Source of the DNA: Clostridiales bacterium
Lineage (GTDB): Bacteria; Bacillota; Clostridia; Oscillospirales; Acutalibacteraceae
DNA: 64,000 bases
Reading direction: 5' to 3'
Assembly (NCBI GenBank): GCA_022799115.1
Contig: JAAWNT010000001.1
Location: 124,001-188,000 of the forward strand
The notes under the pieces are model-generated. The model made no database searches. It was not told the origin of the DNA and saw only the letters and a program-made list of their open reading frames with translations. Below, piece after piece: positions 22,486 to 31,435 of this stretch (position 1 is its first letter; each line of letters opens with the position of its first letter). The position numbers and the translations under genes were made by a program.

Positions 22486-24252
22486 CTATTTCTTGAGCTC
22501 TTTCAACTTCTGCAAATACTGATTGATATCGTCAAGGCCGGCGGATTGAATGTCCGAGGCCGTAATTTTTTCTTTTTCATAACGGATGACTCGCATATAC
22601 TCCTGAGCCGACTCCCAGGTTTCCCCGGTAATCGGCGCGGCGGACAGTATCCTTGTCAGTCTCCCCATCTCCTCCATGGAAAACTCCTGGGACAGATCCA
22701 TCAAGTCCACCGGCCTGCCCTCCAAGATGCGGCCGGTAACGGTCTGATAAACCCGCCGGTTGAAATCGGTGACCATTCCCTCCGGCGGAAGATCGGATAC
22801 TATAGTTTTAGCCATGTCCTGATTATTTATCACATATGCAATGAGCGCCTCTTCCGCGTTGGCGGCGCGAAGATTCTCGGCGCGCTGGGGATTGACGGTA
22901 TCCTTTTGTCCGGACACCCGCTGCTGAATTTCTCGAAACTGCTTGGTCTTTTGGGACCGGTCCCGCTTTTTCACCAGCTTGTCCACCTGCTGCATCACGG
23001 CGGTTTTTTGAATTCCCACTTCCTCGCTGAGCCGTCCGGCATAAACTTCCTGCTCCATCCGGCTGTCTAAGGTGGCAAGCACGCCCGCCGCGCCGCTTAA
23101 ATAGGCGATCTTCCCTTCTGAAGATTCCATATTGCAGGCGGCTTTAATCTTTTGCAGGCGGTACTCCACGTCGTTTCCCGTGGCGTCCAGCAGCTGTTTA
23201 AAGCGCGCCGGCCCCTGATCTCCAAAGGAGCGAATGTATTCGTCAGGGTCTTTACTGCCCGGAACGGCCAGCACCCGAACCAGCAGTCCCGCATCCCGCA
23301 GCATAGGGATGGCGCGGTCCGCCGCCTTCTGTCCGGCCGCGTCTGCGTCATAGCAAACCACTACCTCATCGGTGTAACGGGCCAGCAGCCGGGCGTGGTC
23401 CACCGTCAGAGAGGTGCCCAGGGTGGCCACGGCGTTTGTAAACCCCGCCTGGTGCAGGGCGATCACATCCATGTATCCCTCCACCAGTATCATCCTCTTT
23501 TCTCCGCCATTTTTCGCAAAATTGAGCGCGAACAGATTACTGCTCTTGCGAAACACCAGCGTGTCGGAGGTGTTGAGATATTTGGGCTTTCCGTCCCCCA
23601 TCAGTCGTCCGCCAAAGGCGATTACATTTCCTCTGAGATCGATGATGGGAAACATCACCCGATCCACAAAGCGGTCCACGCCGCCCCCTCCCCGGCCCTG
23701 AAACGCCAGGTTGGCCGCCACAAGCTCATCGTCCCGGAACCCCTTCTGCCGCATAAAATTCGTCAGCGCAAACCGGCCCGGCGGAGCATATCCCAGCCCA
23801 AAATGCTTAATGGTAGTCTCCTTTAGCCCCCGACCGCGCAGATAAGCCAGCGCCGGGGCGCCCTGTGGACGATAGAGCATATGGTGGTAAAACCGGGCGG
23901 CCTCCCGATTGGCCTCAAAGATGCGGGCGCGCACCCGGGCGGTTTTGTCGTCCACCCCGTCGGCGGGCATTGAAAGGCCCGCGCGCTGAGCCAACAGCTT
24001 CACAGCGTCAATATAATCCAAGTTTTCAATGCGCCGGATAAAGGTGATTACATCTCCGCCTGCTCCGCATCCAAAACAATGGAAGTACGCATTCTCCACA
24101 TTGACGTGGAAAGAGGGCGTTTTCTCTCCATGAAAGGGACACAGCCCCACCATATTTCGGCCTGTGCGCTTAAGATTGACATATCCGGAGATCACGTCCG
24201 CAATATCGCTGCGGGCCTTCAGCTCCTGTATAAAACTATCTGGCAGCGCCAT
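22486..24252 (-). CDS. dnaG: DNA primase
   Basis: A 588-residue primase making RNA primers at the replication fork. The N-terminal CHC2 zinc site (CPFHGEKTPSFHV...FHCFGCG) is near residues 38-63. The RNA polymerase core follows with FGGR and the TOPRIM motifs VEGYMDVIALHQAG and CYDADAAGQKAADRA. A C-terminal helicase-binding helical region ends at DINQYLQKLKELKK. AAGGAGGGGGACGCT precedes the ATG. It lies between dgt (225-base gap) and rpoD (12-base gap). Confidence 0.97.
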   Translation of the reverse strand: MALPDSFIQELKARSDIADVISGYVNLKRTGRNMVGLCPFHGEKTPSFHVNVENAYFHCFGCGAGGDVITFIRRIENLDYIDAVKLLAQRAGLSMPADGVDDKTARVRARIFEANREAARFYHHMLYRPQGAPALAYLRGRGLKETTIKHFGLGYAPPGRFALTNFMRQKGFRDDELVAANLAFQGRGGGGVDRFVDRVMFPIIDLRGNVIAFGGRLMGDGKPKYLNTSDTLVFRKSSNLFALNFAKNGGEKRMILVEGYMDVIALHQAGFTNAVATLGTSLTVDHARLLARYTDEVVVCYDADAAGQKAADRAIPMLRDAGLLVRVLAVPGSKDPDEYIRSFGDQGPARFKQLLDATGNDVEYRLQKIKAACNMESSEGKIAYLSGAAGVLATLDSRMEQEVYAGRLSEEVGIQKTAVMQQVDKLVKKRDRSQKTKQFREIQQRVSGQKDTVNPQRAENLRAANAEEALIAYVINNQDMAKTIVSDLPPEGMVTDFNRRVYQTVTGRILEGRPVDLMDLSQEFSMEEMGRLTRILSAAPITGETWESAQEYMRVIRYEKEKITASDIQSAGLDDINQYLQKLKELKK

Positions 24253-24327
24253 AGCGTCCCCCTCCTTTCCGTCCCCAAAGCGTCTCTTGGCAGCACGTGC
24301 CGCCTTTTTTCCAAAAAGATAAAAGCG

Positions 24328-24362
24328 CCGGCGGTTCTTGGCCTAACTGCGCAATCCGCCGG
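24328..24362 (-). terminator. Possible weak terminator between dgt and dnaG
   Basis: On the minus strand CCGGCGG and CCGCCGG are 21 bases apart, followed by CGCTTTTATCTTTTT. The T-run is interrupted and the loop long, so termination would be partial. The rest of this 225-base gap has no supported gene. Confidence 0.35.
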
Positions 24363-24477
24363 GACGATTCTTTGTCTTGAAAACGAGCGTTTCCAGCCTT
24401 ATCGTTTGTCTTTATTCCTGAAAGCTGATTTTTGCGATTTTGTATATGAGATCCGGTCTTATCCTTCCTCTTCCCAA

Positions 24478-25479
24478 CTAATTCCTCCACGCCTTGGGTA
24501 CAAAGACATCCTCAAATATCTCAATGGCGTAGTGATCGGTCATACCGGCGATATAATCACATACGGCGCGGTCGGTGTCCTCCTCGCGGGCAATTTTCTG
24601 CATCTCTTCGGGCATCCTCCGAGGATGCCGCATAAAATAGCGATACAGCCGTTCCACCAGATCGGGCACCTTCTTTTCCTCTTGCTTGGCAAAGGGGTTG
24701 CGGTACACATACTCATACATAAAATCGTGCAGCATGTCGAACACCCGTCTTATCTCCGGGCCCATTTTCAAATGCCCTTGGCCGCTGTTTTCCACCAAAG
24801 AGCGTACCAGGGTATTAATCCGCTCGCTTCTGCGATCCCCCAGCAACTCAATGGCCTCAGCCGGAATCTCTCCCTCGTTAAGCACACCCGCCCGCTGGGC
24901 GTCGTCAATATCATGATTGATATAAGCAATGCGGTCGGCCAGCCTTACAATGCGTCCTTCCGGCGTCTCGGCCTCCGTCCCTCGGGTATGGCGCAGAATC
25001 CCGTCCCGCACCTCCCAGGTTAGGTTAAGTCCCTTCCCGTTTTTTTCCAGGCGTTCCACCACCCGCACGCTCTGTTGGCTGTGGAGGAACCCATAGGGAC
25101 AAATCTCCCCCAGCGCCCGCTCTCCCGCATGTCCAAACGGGGTATGCCCCAGATCATGCCCCAGAGAGACGGCCTCTGCCAAATCCTCGTTAAGCCGCAA
25201 CGCCCTTGCCACGGTACGGGCAATCTGAGCTACCTCCAAGGTGTGGGTTAGCCGCGTCCGGTAATGGTCTCCTTCAGGGGCCAGAAACACCTGGGTTTTG
25301 TGCTTGAGGCGGCGGAAGGACTTGCAGTGTATGATGCGGTCCCGGTCCCGCTGATAACAGGTACGCAAAGAGCAGGGCTCCTCTACGTTCTCCCTTCCCC
25401 TGCTGTTGCGGGCAAGGGAAGCATACGGGGATAAGGTCTGTTCCTCAATCCATTCGGTCTGTTCCCGTACCGTCATCAT
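24478..25479 (-). CDS. dgt: Deoxyguanosinetriphosphate triphosphohydrolase-like HD protein
   Basis: A 333-residue HD-domain protein of the dGTPase family, which releases triphosphate from dNTPs. The N-terminal RDRDRIIHCKSFRRLKHKTQVF motif and the HD signature THTLEVAQIARTVARAL...SLGHDLGHTPFGHAGE are clear. RLADRIAYINHDIDDA supplies the second Asp. The ATG at 25479 is preceded by a GGGGG stretch; a TTG four codons earlier is the alternative. This position ahead of dnaG-rpoD is frequent in Clostridia. The exact substrate of Firmicute members is not fixed by sequence. Confidence 0.9.
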   Translation of the reverse strand: MMTVREQTEWIEEQTLSPYASLARNSRGRENVEEPCSLRTCYQRDRDRIIHCKSFRRLKHKTQVFLAPEGDHYRTRLTHTLEVAQIARTVARALRLNEDLAEAVSLGHDLGHTPFGHAGERALGEICPYGFLHSQQSVRVVERLEKNGKGLNLTWEVRDGILRHTRGTEAETPEGRIVRLADRIAYINHDIDDAQRAGVLNEGEIPAEAIELLGDRRSERINTLVRSLVENSGQGHLKMGPEIRRVFDMLHDFMYEYVYRNPFAKQEEKKVPDLVERLYRYFMRHPRRMPEEMQKIAREEDTDRAVCDYIAGMTDHYAIEIFEDVFVPKAWRN

Positions 25480-25638
25480 TAACGCCCCCAAGCTGCCAGC
25501 GTATTATTCCATCCTCTATTTTATACGACACAAATAGAAAAATTCCTGCTTTTCAAACCTAAAAAACTTGATAAAAAGCGAAGTGTGTATAGATAGACAA
25601 ACTTTTCTTCTAAATTAACAAAACAACTGTATATTTAG

Positions 25639-26271
25639 TCAACATATCGCATGTTCAATATAGAGTTCTCCCAACAGCTCCGGAGAAACCTGCCCGCACG
25701 TTGCATCGGCCAAACGGCGTGAGAGCGCGGAAAGCTGCTCCTCGGTCATATGGAAGGTTAGCTGTACACAATCGGTAAACTGGGTATCGTCCACCACTCC
25801 TCCACACTCCGGAATCAGGGACGATACCCGGCCATATTGGTTGTAGTCGCACATCACCCGCGCTGTTTTACAAAGCTGCATGGTGATAACCTCTCCCGCC
25901 TGCAACGCCAAGCTTGCGGCGTGTGAGTAGGCGCGCACCAGTCCTCCTGCCCCCAGCAGCACACCGCCGAAATAGCGGGTGACCACCAAAACGGCGTCCG
26001 TCACCCCGCTTTTTTGCAGCACATCCAGAACGGGGACCCCCGCCGTCCCCTGGGGTTCTCCATCGTCGGAGTACCGGCGTAGGTTGCCTTGCCGCAGGGA
26101 ATATGCAAACACGTTATGGGTAGCGTCCCAGTGTCTGGTCCGGATCTCCTCTAAAAAGGCCAATGCTTCCTCTTCGGTCCGTACCGGCTTTGCATAACCG
26201 ATAAACCGGGAGCGCCGCTCCACAAATTCCTGCGCGGCCTCATGAGCAATGGTCTGGTAGGCTGTTGTCAT
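25639..26271 (-). CDS. YigZ/IMPACT-family protein
   Basis: A 210-residue protein. Residues 15-120 form the UPF0029/IMPACT N-terminal domain: ERRSRFIGYAKPVRTEEEALAFLEEIR, HNVFAYSLR, YSDDGEPQGTAGVPVLDVL and VVTRYFGGVLLGAGGLVRAY. Residues 135-205 form the small C-terminal DUF1949 domain. The eukaryotic relative regulates GCN2 through GCN1; the bacterial function is not settled, though a translation or ribosome link has been suggested. It appears to be a single-gene unit. Confidence 0.9.
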   Translation of the reverse strand: MTTAYQTIAHEAAQEFVERRSRFIGYAKPVRTEEEALAFLEEIRTRHWDATHNVFAYSLRQGNLRRYSDDGEPQGTAGVPVLDVLQKSGVTDAVLVVTRYFGGVLLGAGGLVRAYSHAASLALQAGEVITMQLCKTARVMCDYNQYGRVSSLIPECGGVVDDTQFTDCVQLTFHMTEEQLSALSRRLADATCGQVSPELLGELYIEHAIC

Positions 26272-26289
26272 CGGAAAACCTCCGTAAAA

Positions 26290-26319
26290 AATGACAGGCG
26301 GCGCAAAATTTGCGCCGCC
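26290..26319 (-). terminator. Terminator of rpmE
   Basis: GGCGGCGCAAA (26297-26307) and TTTGCGCCGCC (26309-26319) form an 11-bp stem. On the minus strand it is followed by TGTCATTTTTTA. Confidence 0.85.
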
Positions 26320-26338
26320 GTAGAATTTCTTGTAGAAA

Positions 26339-26548
26339 TTATTTGTTGTCCTGCATTCCGTAACGCTTTTTGAATCTGTCTACACGTCCGCCGGTGTCAA
26401 CGAGCTTTTGCTTGCCGGTGAAAAACGGATGGCATTTGGAGCAAATTTCAACGCGAATATCCTTTTTGGTGGAACCGGTGGAAATCACATTGCCGCATGC
26501 GCAAGTGATGGTGGTTTCTTCATACTTCGGATGGATATTTTCCTTCAT
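26339..26548 (-). CDS. rpmE: 50S ribosomal protein L31 (zinc-binding form)
   Basis: A 69-residue L31, which bridges the 50S central protuberance to the 30S head. It begins [20 protein letters not shown] and keeps the zinc cysteines (CAC and CSKC), so it is the C+ type that also acts as a zinc reserve. [24 protein letters not shown] completes the family signature. It has its own consensus promoter (26592-26620) and terminator (26290-26319). A zinc-independent L31 paralogue is not in this window. Confidence 0.97.
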   Translation of the reverse strand: MKENIHPKYEETTITCACGNVISTGSTKKDIRVEICSKCHPFFTGKQKLVDTGGRVDRFKKRYGMQDNK

Positions 26549-26905
26549 TCTTGTTCACCTCTTTCGCTGAAACCGTAAGATTAACAAATGGATTGTACCA
26601 TATCATTCTAGAAAATGCAAGCGATATTTCACGATTTAATTGGAAATCTCAGAGATCCCGCCTTTTTCCACGATTTCCTGATGATTCTCGCCACAACGTT
26701 CCCCAAAAATGGGAATACAGGCCGTTACATAAACCTCATTCTGCATGACTGGCGCCCTTCCGATTCGGCAGACCCGAAAACGAGAGGAAGACCAATCCTT
26801 CTACCGTTAAACGCTGACAATCCGCTGCTGATGAGAATCCCTCTCTCCAACCGCCCTTTTATCAAGCGTTTCCTTCCGCATGGGCTGTTCCATTGGCGGC
26901 TTCAT
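26549..26905. other. Intergenic region between rpmE and the VanY-like gene
   Basis: 357 bases. It contains the rpmE promoter at 26592-26620. Between 26621 and 26905 I see no gene with a ribosome binding site and no clear terminator for the upstream VanY-like gene. A 109-codon frame on the plus strand has no supporting features. Confidence 0.5.
26592..26620 (-). promoter_or_regulatory. Sigma-A promoter of rpmE
   Basis: On the minus strand TTGCAT and TACAAT with a 17-base spacer, 44 bases before the start codon. Confidence 0.85.
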
Positions 26906-27811
26906 TTAGGATTTCCCCAGCACATAGGGATAATATTCATTTAGGCTCAGGTTCAATGTCCTCATCTTTTTCGCATGCTGTTCCCCCACATATCGGAATT
27001 GTGTGGGATCAAAGCTGTGCCCGGTTTCCGATTCCATAGCCTCAGGATATCGCAGAACAAAGCCGTATTCCACGCAGTTGCTGGTGATCCATTTATATGC
27101 GCCGCTCCCAGTAAACTCCCCTTGACCATCCGCAGAGACGTTGATATTGAGCCCTGTCTGATACTCGCTTTTACCCGCAGGCGGCACAGACTTCTCGGCT
27201 TCGGCCTCAGCTTTCACCCGGCTGTATCTCTTTTCCTCCATCAATCGGGTCACTGTCTCCTCATACAATTGCTGCTGTCGCCCAGGCTCCACATATCCCT
27301 GAGTCAATGTCAAGGGATATCCCGCCGCAGCCGCGTCCTCCATCATCTTTTTCAAACTGGGAATCATGGCCTCGTCGCATTGGATTCCTCCATATTCCGC
27401 CAGATGAACGGTAAAATCTTCAGGCAGCGGATTCTTCACATTCACCGGAAGCAGCAGCCTTAGATCCTTTTCCCGGGCCAACGCAAGATCTTCCTCGGTC
27501 ATGGAAGTGGAGGGGGGCTCGTAATCGCTGGCCGTGGGATAATCGGGCGGGTTTAGCTTGACAAACTCCTGATACGCCAGCCACAGTCCCCCGGCAGCGA
27601 TAATCAGCATCACTACCGGAATAATCACCAACAGGCTTTTAATCCCTTTCACCCGGTCCTTTCGATTTAAGTCCCTGGGAGCGCGAATGGCTTTTTCCCT
27701 CTTGTTGACCCCTTTCATGGAAATGTACAGCGCCGCCGCTTCTTCCTTTTGTTTGTCAAAGGTACCCAAACGGTTTTTCCTGCGTTTTGGGGGCTTGCTG
27801 AGCAGCGCCAT
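26906..27811 (-). CDS. VanY-like (M15B) membrane-anchored protein lacking the zinc site; likely pseudoenzyme
   Basis: A 301-residue protein. Its basic N-terminus is followed by one membrane segment (about 61-82, LLVIIPVVMLIIAAGGLWLAY) and an outside D-Ala-D-Ala carboxypeptidase (VanY) fold. The fold landmarks are present: QGYVEPGRQQQLY, KSEYQTGLNINVS, WITSNCVEYGFVLRYP and FDPTQFRYVG. All zinc ligands are replaced: SxHxxGxxxD reads SEYQTGLNIN (His to Tyr217, Asp to Asn224), and EPWHYR reads DPTQFR (Glu to Asp, His to Gln). The intact paralogue at 49130-49978 has all of these. The reading frame is uninterrupted and has a consensus promoter, so this looks like a conserved non-catalytic binding protein rather than a decayed gene. 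The start at 27811 uses GGTGA five bases upstream; 27823 is the alternative. Confidence 0.8.
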   Translation of the reverse strand: MALLSKPPKRRKNRLGTFDKQKEEAAALYISMKGVNKREKAIRAPRDLNRKDRVKGIKSLLVIIPVVMLIIAAGGLWLAYQEFVKLNPPDYPTASDYEPPSTSMTEEDLALAREKDLRLLLPVNVKNPLPEDFTVHLAEYGGIQCDEAMIPSLKKMMEDAAAAGYPLTLTQGYVEPGRQQQLYEETVTRLMEEKRYSRVKAEAEAEKSVPPAGKSEYQTGLNINVSADGQGEFTGSGAYKWITSNCVEYGFVLRYPEAMESETGHSFDPTQFRYVGEQHAKKMRTLNLSLNEYYPYVLGKS

Positions 27812-27855
27812 ACGCTTCACCATCCTTCTGAATTTGACCGTTTCTTCTGGTCTTT

Positions 27856-27884
27856 ATTGTATAATGAAACCACATTATTTTCAA
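27856..27884 (-). promoter_or_regulatory. Sigma-A promoter of the VanY-like pseudoenzyme gene
   Basis: On the minus strand TTGAAA and TACAAT with a 17-base spacer, 45 bases before the start at 27811. Confidence 0.8.
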
Positions 27885-28007
27885 GTGAAATAAAGTTTCC
27901 ATCTAGTTATACGATTCCATGGATTTACCGGTTTTCAAACAGGATTTTTTGATGTATCATATAACATGGGAAAATTTTTAAAACCAAGGTCGAATGGAGT
28001 GCGAAAA

Positions 28008-29762
28008 ATGAAAAAAACAAAAATCATATGTACCCTGGGGCCCGCTACCGACAATGTGGAAGTTCTTCGGCAACTAATGCTCAACGGCATGGATGTCGCC
28101 CGTATCAATATGTCCCATCAGGACCATAAAACGCATAAAAAGCGCATCGACGCCGTAAAAAAAATGAGGGATGAGCTGGGCCTGCCTATCGCTTTGCTGC
28201 TGGATACCAAGGGCCCTGAAATCCGTACCGGCACGTTCAACGTTCCCAAGATTCATCTGGAAAAGGGGCAAACCTTTACCCTCACCACCGAGGACATCGT
28301 GGGGGACGAAACCATTTCCAGCATCTCCTTCAAGGGACTGCCGCAAGACGTCTCCCGGGGATCCCGGATTCTCATTGACGACGGCCTGATCGAACTTAAA
28401 GTTTTGGAGTGTACGGACACCACCGTAGTCTGCACCGTGATAAACGGCGGCTTTGTGTCCGCCAATAAGAGCATCAACGTCCCCGGAGTCAGGCTTTCCC
28501 TTCCCTACATCAGCCCTAAGGACCGGGACGATATCCGGTTTGCCGTGGAACAGGACTTCGATTTCATTGCCGCCTCCTTTACGCGCACCGCCGAAGACCT
28601 TTTGCTGCTGAAGGCGGAACTGCAAAAACATAACTGCAATAAGATACGCATCATCGCTAAAATTGAGAACGCCGACGGCGTGGAAAATATCGACGACATC
28701 ATCAACATTGCCGACGGCATTATGGTGGCCCGAGGCGACTTAGGCGTGGAGATTCCTTTGGAGGAAATCCCCATTATTCAAAAAAAGCTCATTAAAAAAG
28801 CTTACAATGCGGGGAAACAGGTCATCACCGCCACCCAAATGTTGGATTCCATGATGAAAAATCCCCGTCCCACCAGGGCGGAATCCACCGACGTGGCCAA
28901 CGCCATCTACGACGGCACCAGCGCCATCATGCTGTCGGGAGAAACCGCCGCGGGCGATTATCCCATCGAAGCGCTGAAAACCATGGCCGCCATCACCGAG
29001 CGCACCGAACGGGACATTGATTACGTGGGCCGCTTTAAACGCCGGGACATCGCGGAACGCCCCAACGTCACCTCCGCCATCTCCCACGCCACCTGCACCA
29101 CTGCCCACGATTTGGGCGCCGTTGCGATCATGACGGTTTCCAAATCGGGTAAGACTGCCCGCATGATCTCCAAATATCGTCCCAGTTGTCCTATCATCAG
29201 CGGTACCACAGATCCCACCGTATTGCGCCAGATGAATCTGTCCTGGGGCGTGATCCCCCTGATGATGGAGGAAAAAGACAACACCGACGAACTGTTTGAA
29301 CACGTGGTGGACGTGGCGCGCAAAAACAACCTGGTCAATAACGGCGACCTGGTGGTTATCACCGCCGGTATCCCCTTAGGGGTATCCGGTACCACCAACA
29401 TGCTCAAGGTGCATCTGGTGGGCGATGTGTTGGTTTCGGGCACCGGAGTCAACAATGTCTCGGTTTGCGGCAATCTGTGCGTATGCCATAACGAAAAGGA
29501 AGCCCGTCTGAGCTTTAATCCGGGCGATATCCTGGTCATTCCGCAGACCACCAACAGTATCCTGGATCTCATGAAGGACGCCTCCGGCATCGTCACCGAG
29601 GCCACCGGAGTGAATTCCCACGCCGCTATCGTGGGCCTTGCCCTGGATAAGCCGGTTCTAGTGGGTGCGGAAAACGCTACTAAACTGCTTCGCAGCGGAA
29701 CCACTGTAACCTTAGATTCGCAAAGAGGCATCGTCTTCAGCGGAATTAATAAGAAACTGTAA
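28008..29762 (+). CDS. pyk: Pyruvate kinase with C-terminal PEP-utiliser domain
   Basis: A 584-residue pyruvate kinase converting phosphoenolpyruvate and ADP to pyruvate and ATP. The TIM barrel begins MKKTKIICTLGPATDN and contains MDVARINMSHQDH, LLLDTKGPEIRTG, the catalytic IIAKIENADGVENIDDI and MVARGDLGVEIP, and TATQMLDSM. After the usual C-terminal domain comes an extra segment of about 85 residues (GDILVIPQTTNSILDLM, GIVTEATGVNSHAAIVG), the PEP-mobile His-domain found in Bacillus-type enzymes. The ATG at 28008 has GGAGTG upstream; an in-frame ATG 14 codons earlier lacks a site. It is a single-gene unit. Confidence 0.97.
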   Translation: MKKTKIICTLGPATDNVEVLRQLMLNGMDVARINMSHQDHKTHKKRIDAVKKMRDELGLPIALLLDTKGPEIRTGTFNVPKIHLEKGQTFTLTTEDIVGDETISSISFKGLPQDVSRGSRILIDDGLIELKVLECTDTTVVCTVINGGFVSANKSINVPGVRLSLPYISPKDRDDIRFAVEQDFDFIAASFTRTAEDLLLLKAELQKHNCNKIRIIAKIENADGVENIDDIINIADGIMVARGDLGVEIPLEEIPIIQKKLIKKAYNAGKQVITATQMLDSMMKNPRPTRAESTDVANAIYDGTSAIMLSGETAAGDYPIEALKTMAAITERTERDIDYVGRFKRRDIAERPNVTSAISHATCTTAHDLGAVAIMTVSKSGKTARMISKYRPSCPIISGTTDPTVLRQMNLSWGVIPLMMEEKDNTDELFEHVVDVARKNNLVNNGDLVVITAGIPLGVSGTTNMLKVHLVGDVLVSGTGVNNVSVCGNLCVCHNEKEARLSFNPGDILVIPQTTNSILDLMKDASGIVTEATGVNSHAAIVGLALDKPVLVGAENATKLLRSGTTVTLDSQRGIVFSGINKKL

Positions 29763-29781
29763 GAGAATATCCCCTGTAAAG

Positions 29782-29838
29782 AACCAGCCTTCCCGCCCAG
29801 CGTATAATCGCTGCGGTGGGAAGGCTGGTTTCTCTTTT
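29782..29838 (+). terminator. Terminator of pyk
   Basis: AACCAGCCTTCCC pairs with GGGAAGGCTGGTT, with further pairing CAGCG/CGCTG near the loop, followed by TCTCTTTT. It begins 20 bases past the pyk stop. Confidence 0.85.
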
Positions 29839-29909
29839 GGCGCAAATGGAAGTTTCCTTTTACATTGGCCGCTGCCAATCCTTATAAAACAGATTGAATA
29901 GGATCCAAC

Positions 29910-29954
29910 AAAAAAGGCCCCCGCGCTTGGGAAAACCCCAAACCCGGAAGGCCC
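29910..29954 (-). terminator. Terminator of the M18 aminopeptidase operon
   Basis: On the minus strand a long imperfect GC-rich stem (GGGCCTTCCGGGTTTGGG with CCCAAGCGCGGGGGCC) is capped by GTTTT and followed by TTTTTTG. Confidence 0.65.
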
Positions 29955-29999
29955 TTTTGCTGCTGTCGTCAGGAAGTCGTTATGAATCGGTAACTTCTC

Positions 30000-31421
30000 C
30001 TAGTCTTCCTTTTTCTTTTCCTTTACGCAGAAAAATTCCAAAAAGGCGCGATATGCCATATACACATCAATCTTGGAAACCACCTCAAAGGGAGCGTGCA
30101 TGGAGAGAACCGGAACCCCCAGATCCACCACATCCACATTCAGATTGGCGATAAACTTGGCAACGGTTCCGCCGCCGCCGCCGTCCACCTTACCCAATTC
30201 GCCGGACTGCCACAGGATTTCATTTTCCTCCATCAAACGGCGGATCTCGCCCATGAACTCCGCCGAGGCGTCGGATGTATCATATTTGCCTCCATGTCCG
30301 GTATATTTTGTGATTACCACGCCGTTGTTTACATAGCAGCTGTTATTCACCTCATACACCGTCGGATAGGTGGGATCAAAGGCGGCGTTCACGTCCGCCG
30401 ACAGACATTTTGATTTGCTGAGTACATGGCGTGCTTCCAGCCCATCCTGCATAGCCAGATCGGCGATAAAATACCGCAGAAAAGAAGAGTTCATTCCTGT
30501 GTTGCCGTCGCTTCCCACCTCTTCCTTGTCGGCAAGTACAGTGACCACGGTGCTCTCGGGGGTTTTGCAGTTCATAGCCGCCATAATGGCGGGATAGGCG
30601 CATACCCGGTCGTCGTGTCCATAAGCGCCGATCAGGCTGCGGTCAAAACCAATGTCCCTGGCGGAAAAGGCGGGCACCATGGATAGCTCCGCGGAAAGGA
30701 AATCCCCCTCCATAATGTTGTATTTTTCATTGAGGATCCTCATCAGATTTAGCTTAACCAGTTCGGATCCCTTATCTTGACGGAAAGGACGGCTGCCGAT
30801 CAGGATATTGAGATCCTCCCCGGTAAATCCCTTTACCATGGTTTTGCCCATTTGCTCACTGGCCAGATGGGGCAGCAAATCGGTAACGCAGAAACAAGGA
30901 TCACTGGGATCTTCCCCCACATTTACTTCCACGCTGGTGCCATCCTTGCGGATTACCTTGCCGTGAAGGGATAAGGGGATGGCGGTCCACTGGTATTTCT
31001 TAATTCCGCCGTAATAGTGGGTTTTAAACAGTCCCAGCTCATTGGCCTCGTACAAGGGGACGGGTTTTAAATCCAGCCGGGGAGAGTCGATGTGTGCAGC
31101 GGCGATGCGCACGCCGTTTTTGCTTCGGTTTTTGCCAATCACCGCCAAAAGCAGAGCCTTATTCCGGTTATTGACATATACCTTGTCGCCCGGCTTATAT
31201 TTCTTGGTCACATCAAACTCGGTAAATCCAGCCTTTTTGACCATTTTGATGGTGTAGTTTACCACTTCTCGCTCCGTCTTACCCTTATTTAAAAATTTCT
31301 TGTAGGGCTCGCAGAACTCGTCCGCTTCCTTCACCTTGTCTTCGTCCAGCCGCTGTACCCCGTGCTTGCGGGTCATCAGCAGTTTTTCTTTCAGCAAATC
31401 CGCCTCGGTTTTCTTGGACAT
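30000..31421 (-). CDS. M18-family aminopeptidase
   Basis: A 473-residue metallo-aminopeptidase of the aspartyl aminopeptidase (M18) family, removing N-terminal residues from peptides in the cytoplasm. Zinc-site motifs are visible: AAHIDSPRLDLKP (His, Asp), GAYGHDDRVCAYP (bridging Asp), LADKEEVGSDGNTG (Glu pair), and VPVLSMHAPFEV near the C-terminus (His). No signal peptide. AAAAGGAGGCAAT precedes the ATG. It follows the lytic transglycosylase gene after 14 bases and is the last gene of the minus-strand run from 35177. Confidence 0.92.
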   Translation of the reverse strand: MSKKTEADLLKEKLLMTRKHGVQRLDEDKVKEADEFCEPYKKFLNKGKTEREVVNYTIKMVKKAGFTEFDVTKKYKPGDKVYVNNRNKALLLAVIGKNRSKNGVRIAAAHIDSPRLDLKPVPLYEANELGLFKTHYYGGIKKYQWTAIPLSLHGKVIRKDGTSVEVNVGEDPSDPCFCVTDLLPHLASEQMGKTMVKGFTGEDLNILIGSRPFRQDKGSELVKLNLMRILNEKYNIMEGDFLSAELSMVPAFSARDIGFDRSLIGAYGHDDRVCAYPAIMAAMNCKTPESTVVTVLADKEEVGSDGNTGMNSSFLRYFIADLAMQDGLEARHVLSKSKCLSADVNAAFDPTYPTVYEVNNSCYVNNGVVITKYTGHGGKYDTSDASAEFMGEIRRLMEENEILWQSGELGKVDGGGGGTVAKFIANLNVDVVDLGVPVLSMHAPFEVVSKIDVYMAYRAFLEFFCVKEKKKED

Positions 31422-31435
31422 TCTATTGCCTCCTT

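Noticed and set aside
24236-24490. 84-codon minus-strand frame between dgt and dnaG
   Set aside because: Overlaps the dgt stop and the dnaG start, has low-complexity composition and covers a possible terminator; not a credible gene.
26615-26944. 109-codon plus-strand frame between rpmE and the VanY-like gene
   Set aside because: Starts within the rpmE promoter and runs into the VanY-like gene antisense; no supporting signal.
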